Assembly: GCA_022361095.1 (NCBI GenBank) | Contig: JAKSBO010000783.1 | Location: forward strand, 1 to 7,976 | DNA length: 7,976 nucleotides | Origin: Desulfobacterales bacterium | GTDB lineage: Bacteria; Desulfobacterota; Desulfobacteria; Desulfobacterales; Desulfobacteraceae | Direction: 5' to 3' | Shown here: positions 5,797 to 7,976 of the stretch, piece after piece | Layout: each line of letters opens with the position of its first letter | How positions within the stretch are numbered: position 1 is the stretch's first letter | The notes under the pieces: generated by a model | Database searches by the model: none | The model's input: the letters and a program-made list of their open reading frames with translations, nothing else | What the model was told of the DNA's origin: nothing | Position numbers and translations under genes: made by a program

Positions 5797-5863
5797 TATC
5801 ACTGAAAGCCATAAGGATAGATATAATTGTTATTATTCCAATGGCTATAGTTGTTTTAAGCAT
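5777..5863 (-). pseudogene. Orphan Sec signal peptide frame, 5' end of the hydrolase gene
   Basis: GGAG lies five bases before an ATG at 5863. The frame has 28 codons and reads MLKTTIAIGIITIISILMAF then SDNANADN and TAA (5779-5777). This is a standard Sec signal peptide: basic n-region, long hydrophobic core and an ANA cleavage site. It has no mature protein of its own. The hydrolase frame begins inside it, shifted by one base. In the string AATTAAAAAAACG the second T creates the stop; with one T fewer, the reading becomes DN-KKTNTAINEGYT and continues straight into the hydrolase. This fits a one-base insertion beside a run of seven A's. A short leader peptide coupled to the hydrolase is a less likely reading. 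Confidence 0.65.
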
Positions 5864-6188
5864 TTTTCTCCAAACTAAATATTTTGTCACTTAACCATTT
5901 ATTATCAATTCTGTTTTCCCTGATAACTTAATAGAAATAAAAATATCAGGGACAAACCGCTATATAAATCTGTATCCAAAGGGCAAAAAATATCAATCTG
6001 AAACGACAAGGGTGCAAAAAGTCAAATGCGCCCTTAAGCCCTGAGAAAAAATTAACATAAAATTTTAAACATAAACAACAAATTTTGATCAATATTAAGG
6101 TTTGACGATGCCGGCTGTCTCCCAAGCTTTTTTAAACGGCATTGAATAACAGAAGCACTGCTGGGGGATCAGTTCATATTTTCATGGT
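5864..6188. other. AT-rich divergent intergenic region
   Basis: No gene is seen here. It separates the minus-strand block from the plus-strand thiamine operon and must contain the hydrolase promoter, though no clear box pair stands out. It holds the inverted repeat at 5917-5952 and a second hairpin at 6008-6035 (AAGGGTGCA with TGCGCCCTT, one G-T pair). A looser repeat, ATGCCG (6109-6114) with CGGCAT (6137-6142), is also present. GC content rises after about 6100. Confidence 0.6.
5917..5952. promoter_or_regulatory. Inverted repeat, possible operator upstream of the hydrolase
   Basis: TCCCTGATA (5917-5925) and TATCAGGGA (5944-5952) are perfect 9-bp arms around an 18-base AT-only-but-two loop. 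They lie 54-89 bases upstream of the signal-peptide ATG at 5863. The half-site spacing, between two and three helical turns, would suit a dimeric regulator, or the repeat could form a hairpin. No regulator gene is in the window. Confidence 0.35.
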
Positions 6189-6217
6189 TTGACACGGCAC
6201 AAACGCAGTGTTACAGT
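6189..6217 (+). promoter_or_regulatory. Sigma-70 promoter of the thiamine operon
   Basis: A perfect -35 box TTGACA (6189-6194) and a -10 box TACAGT (6212-6217, four of six matches) are separated by exactly 17 bases. The predicted start near 6224 lies about 20 bases before the TPP aptamer, the expected arrangement. Confidence 0.6.
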
Positions 6218-6244
6218 CCTTTTCAACTGCATAGTCAATGGATG

Positions 6245-6338
6245 GCTGGGGGCGCCGAAGGCATTCGGCTGAGAAAAAACAGATAACCCCTGTTTTGACC
6301 CTTGGAACCTGATCCGGATCATACCGGCGAAGGGAAGC
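6245..6338 (+). promoter_or_regulatory. TPP riboswitch (THI element)
   Basis: The conserved thiamine pyrophosphate aptamer is clear. A G-rich 5' strand (6248-6252) leads into the P3 hairpin CCGAA/TTCGG (6255-6268), then CTGAGA (6269-6274), which binds the pyrimidine ring. A variable stem AAAACAG/CTGTTTT (6276-6296) follows, then ACCCTT and GGAACCTGATC. CCGG-ATCATA-CCGG (6314-6327) and CGAAGGGAAGC close the aptamer. Binding of TPP should lower expression of the downstream transporter genes. A GGGAAG/CTTCCC hairpin (6332-6352) overlaps the 3' end of the aptamer and cannot coexist with it, so it may be the switching structure. Its T-run is in the loop, and no normal terminator is seen before 6403. 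Confidence 0.93.
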
Positions 6339-6402
6339 TTTTTTTCCTTCCCCCGCCCTCTGCGGCATTGCCTAACGATAAGACTAAAGCTGGACGCAAA
6401 TT

Positions 6403-7158
6403 ATGCTTGAAGTCCTGGATCTGGCCAAGTCATTTGGTTTGCAGGCCGTTTTTAAAAATTTTAATCTGATCCTGCCCCAGGGGCGGTTTACGGTCCTGGT
6501 GGGTCCGTCCGGGTGCGGCAAGTCCACCCTTTTTGACTGCCTGACCGGTGTGGTCTGCCCCGACCGGGGCCGGATGGTATGGCAGGGCAATGAGATCAGC
6601 CATATTGGGAGCCTTGCCGCCTATATGCAGCAAAAGGACATGCTGCTGCCCTGGTTGACGCTTGAAAAAAACGCGCTTTTGCCGGTACAGGCAAAACCCC
6701 GCGCATTGAGAAATATGAAGCAGACCCAAAAGAGACTTGCCCGGATCTTTGAAAAGATCGGACTTACAGGATTCGGGGCCCATTTTCCCTACCAGGTATC
6801 CGGCGGCATGCGCCAGCGATGTGCCCTGGCCCGCACCCTGATGTTTGACCGGGAGCTGGTTCTGCTGGACGAACCCCTGTCCGCCCTGGACGCCATTACC
6901 CGACGGGAACTGCAAAGCCTGCTGCTCATGCTCCAAAAAGAGTTCGGTAAAACCGTTCTCATGATCACCCATGATATTGAAGAGGCCCTGGCCCTGGCCG
7001 ATGAGATCATCCTTTTAAGCCCAGCCCCCATGACCATTTTGGAACGGTTCCAACCCAGGGAGGCCAAACCAAGGGATTTCAGCCGCCCGGAATTCATGGA
7101 GACCAAAACCCGGATTCTCTCCCGGCTGCTCACGGAAAAGGAGAAGATTCAGCAATGA
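6403..7158 (+). CDS. thiZ: Thiamine-precursor ABC transporter, ATP-binding protein (ThiZ-like)
   Basis: A 251-residue ABC ATPase that powers uptake at the inner membrane. All motifs are present: Walker A GPSGCGKST (34-42), Q-loop in YMQQKDMLLPW (about 76-77), signature VSGGMRQR (132-139), Walker B LVLLDEPLSALD (152-163) and the H-loop His190. The sequence belongs to the nitrate/sulfonate/taurine-type group (SsuB/TauB/ThiZ), whose Q-loop region typically reads QxxxLLPW. The signature has VSGGM in place of LSGGQ, which is common in this group. Placement directly behind a TPP riboswitch makes the thiamine pyrimidine (HMP or formylaminopyrimidine) transporter the best reading. The start ATG has only a weak Shine-Dalgarno. 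The stop overlaps the permease start (ATGA). Specificity rests on the riboswitch context. Confidence 0.85.
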   Translation: MLEVLDLAKSFGLQAVFKNFNLILPQGRFTVLVGPSGCGKSTLFDCLTGVVCPDRGRMVWQGNEISHIGSLAAYMQQKDMLLPWLTLEKNALLPVQAKPRALRNMKQTQKRLARIFEKIGLTGFGAHFPYQVSGGMRQRCALARTLMFDRELVLLDEPLSALDAITRRELQSLLLMLQKEFGKTVLMITHDIEEALALADEIILLSPAPMTILERFQPREAKPRDFSRPEFMETKTRILSRLLTEKEKIQQ

Positions 7159-7901
7159 AATGTTCCGACACGCTTGTCCCGGCCGCCCTATGCCTTGGTA
7201 TACTTATTTTATGGGAGGTCCTTGTACGGGTTATGAGCATTCCTGCATATATTTTGCCGCCGCCGTCTGCCATCGGCCTTTGTGCCGTGACAAAAGCCGC
7301 TTTGATCTGGCCCCACGCCCTGGCCACGGCCCTGGAAATTGTGCTGGGCATTGCGCTTGCACTGGGCACATCCATCCCTTTGGCCATATTCATGTTTGCC
7401 CGGCCCGGCATTGAAAAAGGCCTTTCCCCGTTTCTGGTGGCATCCCAGGCCGTACCGGTGTTTGCCCTGGCGCCGCTGCTTGTGATCTGGCTGGGATACG
7501 GCATCTGGTCCAAGGTGTTCATGGCCTGGGTGATCATTTTTTTCCCCATTACCGTGAGCCTGTTATCCGGCCTTAAAAGCTGCGACCCTGATTTTCGCAG
7601 ACTCTTTACCCTTATGGGGGCGGGTTTCCGGATGAAGCTGCGGCTGCTTTACTGGCCCTGGGCATTGCCCCAGTTTTTCGCCGGGCTTAAGGTGGGTGTT
7701 ACCGTGGCCACCATCGGCGCGGTCATCGGCGAATGGGTGGGCGCCCAGAAAGGACTTGGGTATCTGATGATCCAGTCCAATGCCCGGCTGAATACGGATC
7801 TGGTCTTTGCCTGCATTTTATGGCTTTCGGCCATGGGGCTAGGTCTGTGGGCGCTGGTCGGTTTCGCGGAAAGACGAATGGTGACATGGAAAAATAACTA
7901 A
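7155..7901 (+). CDS. thiX: Thiamine-precursor ABC transporter, permease (ThiX-like)
   Basis: A 248-residue inner-membrane permease of the SsuC/TauC/ThiX type (BPD_transp_1 fold). About six hydrophobic segments are visible, beginning at residues 8-27 (VPAALCLGILILWEVLVRVM). The family hallmark LPPPSAI follows. The cytoplasmic EAA-like loop, which docks on the ATPase, is GAGFRMKLRLLYWPWALPQFFAGLKVG, here starting GAG rather than EAA. Next comes the typical ATIGAVIGEWVGAQKGLGYLM segment. The ATG overlaps the ATPase stop by four bases, which implies translational coupling and a fixed subunit ratio; AGGAG lies about eleven bases upstream. With the ATPase it would import a thiamine precursor under TPP control. 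The periplasmic binding protein (ThiY-like) is not found in the remaining 75 bases. Confidence 0.85.
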   Translation: MKCSDTLVPAALCLGILILWEVLVRVMSIPAYILPPPSAIGLCAVTKAALIWPHALATALEIVLGIALALGTSIPLAIFMFARPGIEKGLSPFLVASQAVPVFALAPLLVIWLGYGIWSKVFMAWVIIFFPITVSLLSGLKSCDPDFRRLFTLMGAGFRMKLRLLYWPWALPQFFAGLKVGVTVATIGAVIGEWVGAQKGLGYLMIQSNARLNTDLVFACILWLSAMGLGLWALVGFAERRMVTWKNN

Positions 7902-7976
7902 CGGCCATGGGCCGGCCCGGTCTATCAGCACCCCGGCCCGCCCCACAACAAAACATGAAAGAAACTTAGTAACTTA
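7902..7976. other. Non-coding right edge
   Basis: No gene or T-tailed terminator is seen here. It contains the palindrome GGGCCGGCCC (7909-7918). The next operon gene may start past the window, since the transcript shows no visible end here. Confidence 0.4.

Noticed and set aside
6102..6136. Second promoter using TTGACG at 6102-6107
   Set aside because: No acceptable -10 box lies at 16-18 bases; the nearest AT-rich hexamer is 23 bases away. The TTGACA at 6189 fits much better.
6174..6368. Minus-strand open frame of 64 codons
   Set aside because: It covers the promoter and TPP aptamer of the plus-strand operon and has no family features.
6430..6972. Minus-strand open frame of 180 codons opposite the ATPase gene
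   Set aside because: It is a shadow frame of a GC-rich coding sequence whose plus-strand product has every ABC ATPase motif.

Overview
The window looks like a piece of a Gram-negative bacterial chromosome. A lipobox lipoprotein, an Sec-type signal peptide and an NMT1-type thiamine-precursor ABC transporter all fit this. The style of the proteins suggests Desulfobacterota or a similar proteobacterial lineage, but that is a low-confidence guess. Two blocks of different character meet near 5.9-6.2 kb. The left block (1-5863) has every gene on the minus strand and is mostly AT-rich. The right block (6189-7901) is on the plus strand and clearly more GC-rich.

Left block, read in gene direction from right to left. 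First comes an alpha/beta hydrolase whose Sec signal peptide lies in another reading frame, apparently cut off by a one-base shift near 5779. Next is a 280-base spacer with an attC-like hairpin and a remarkable nested palindrome element (4832-4964). Then comes a LysM protein with a glycine-rich hydrophobic C-terminus, followed two bases later by a small three-helix membrane protein. After a terminator-like hairpin there is an unrecognised 38-codon ORF with a strong ribosome binding site. The block ends with an FAD-dependent oxidoreductase, a DUF1499-type lipoprotein, an antibiotic-biosynthesis-monooxygenase-fold protein and the start of a zinc-ribbon protein that runs off the left edge. The genes are functionally unrelated. 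Several spacers carry similar GC-rich hairpins with a TTTTT loop in the same orientation, which resembles a gene-cassette (integron-like) array. No integrase is present, so this stays a hypothesis.

Right block. A promoter (TTGACA, 17-base spacer, TACAGT) drives a TPP riboswitch leader. It is followed by an ABC-transporter ATPase (ThiZ-like) and a permease (ThiX-like) that overlap by four bases. Together they form a thiamine-regulated uptake operon, probably for the thiamine pyrimidine precursor (HMP or formylaminopyrimidine). The periplasmic binding protein expected with them is not in the window and may lie beyond the right edge.

The most interesting material is the LysM/glycine-rich protein with its membrane partner (a candidate toxin and immunity pair), the nested palindrome beside it, the cassette-like spacers, and the frameshifted hydrolase.
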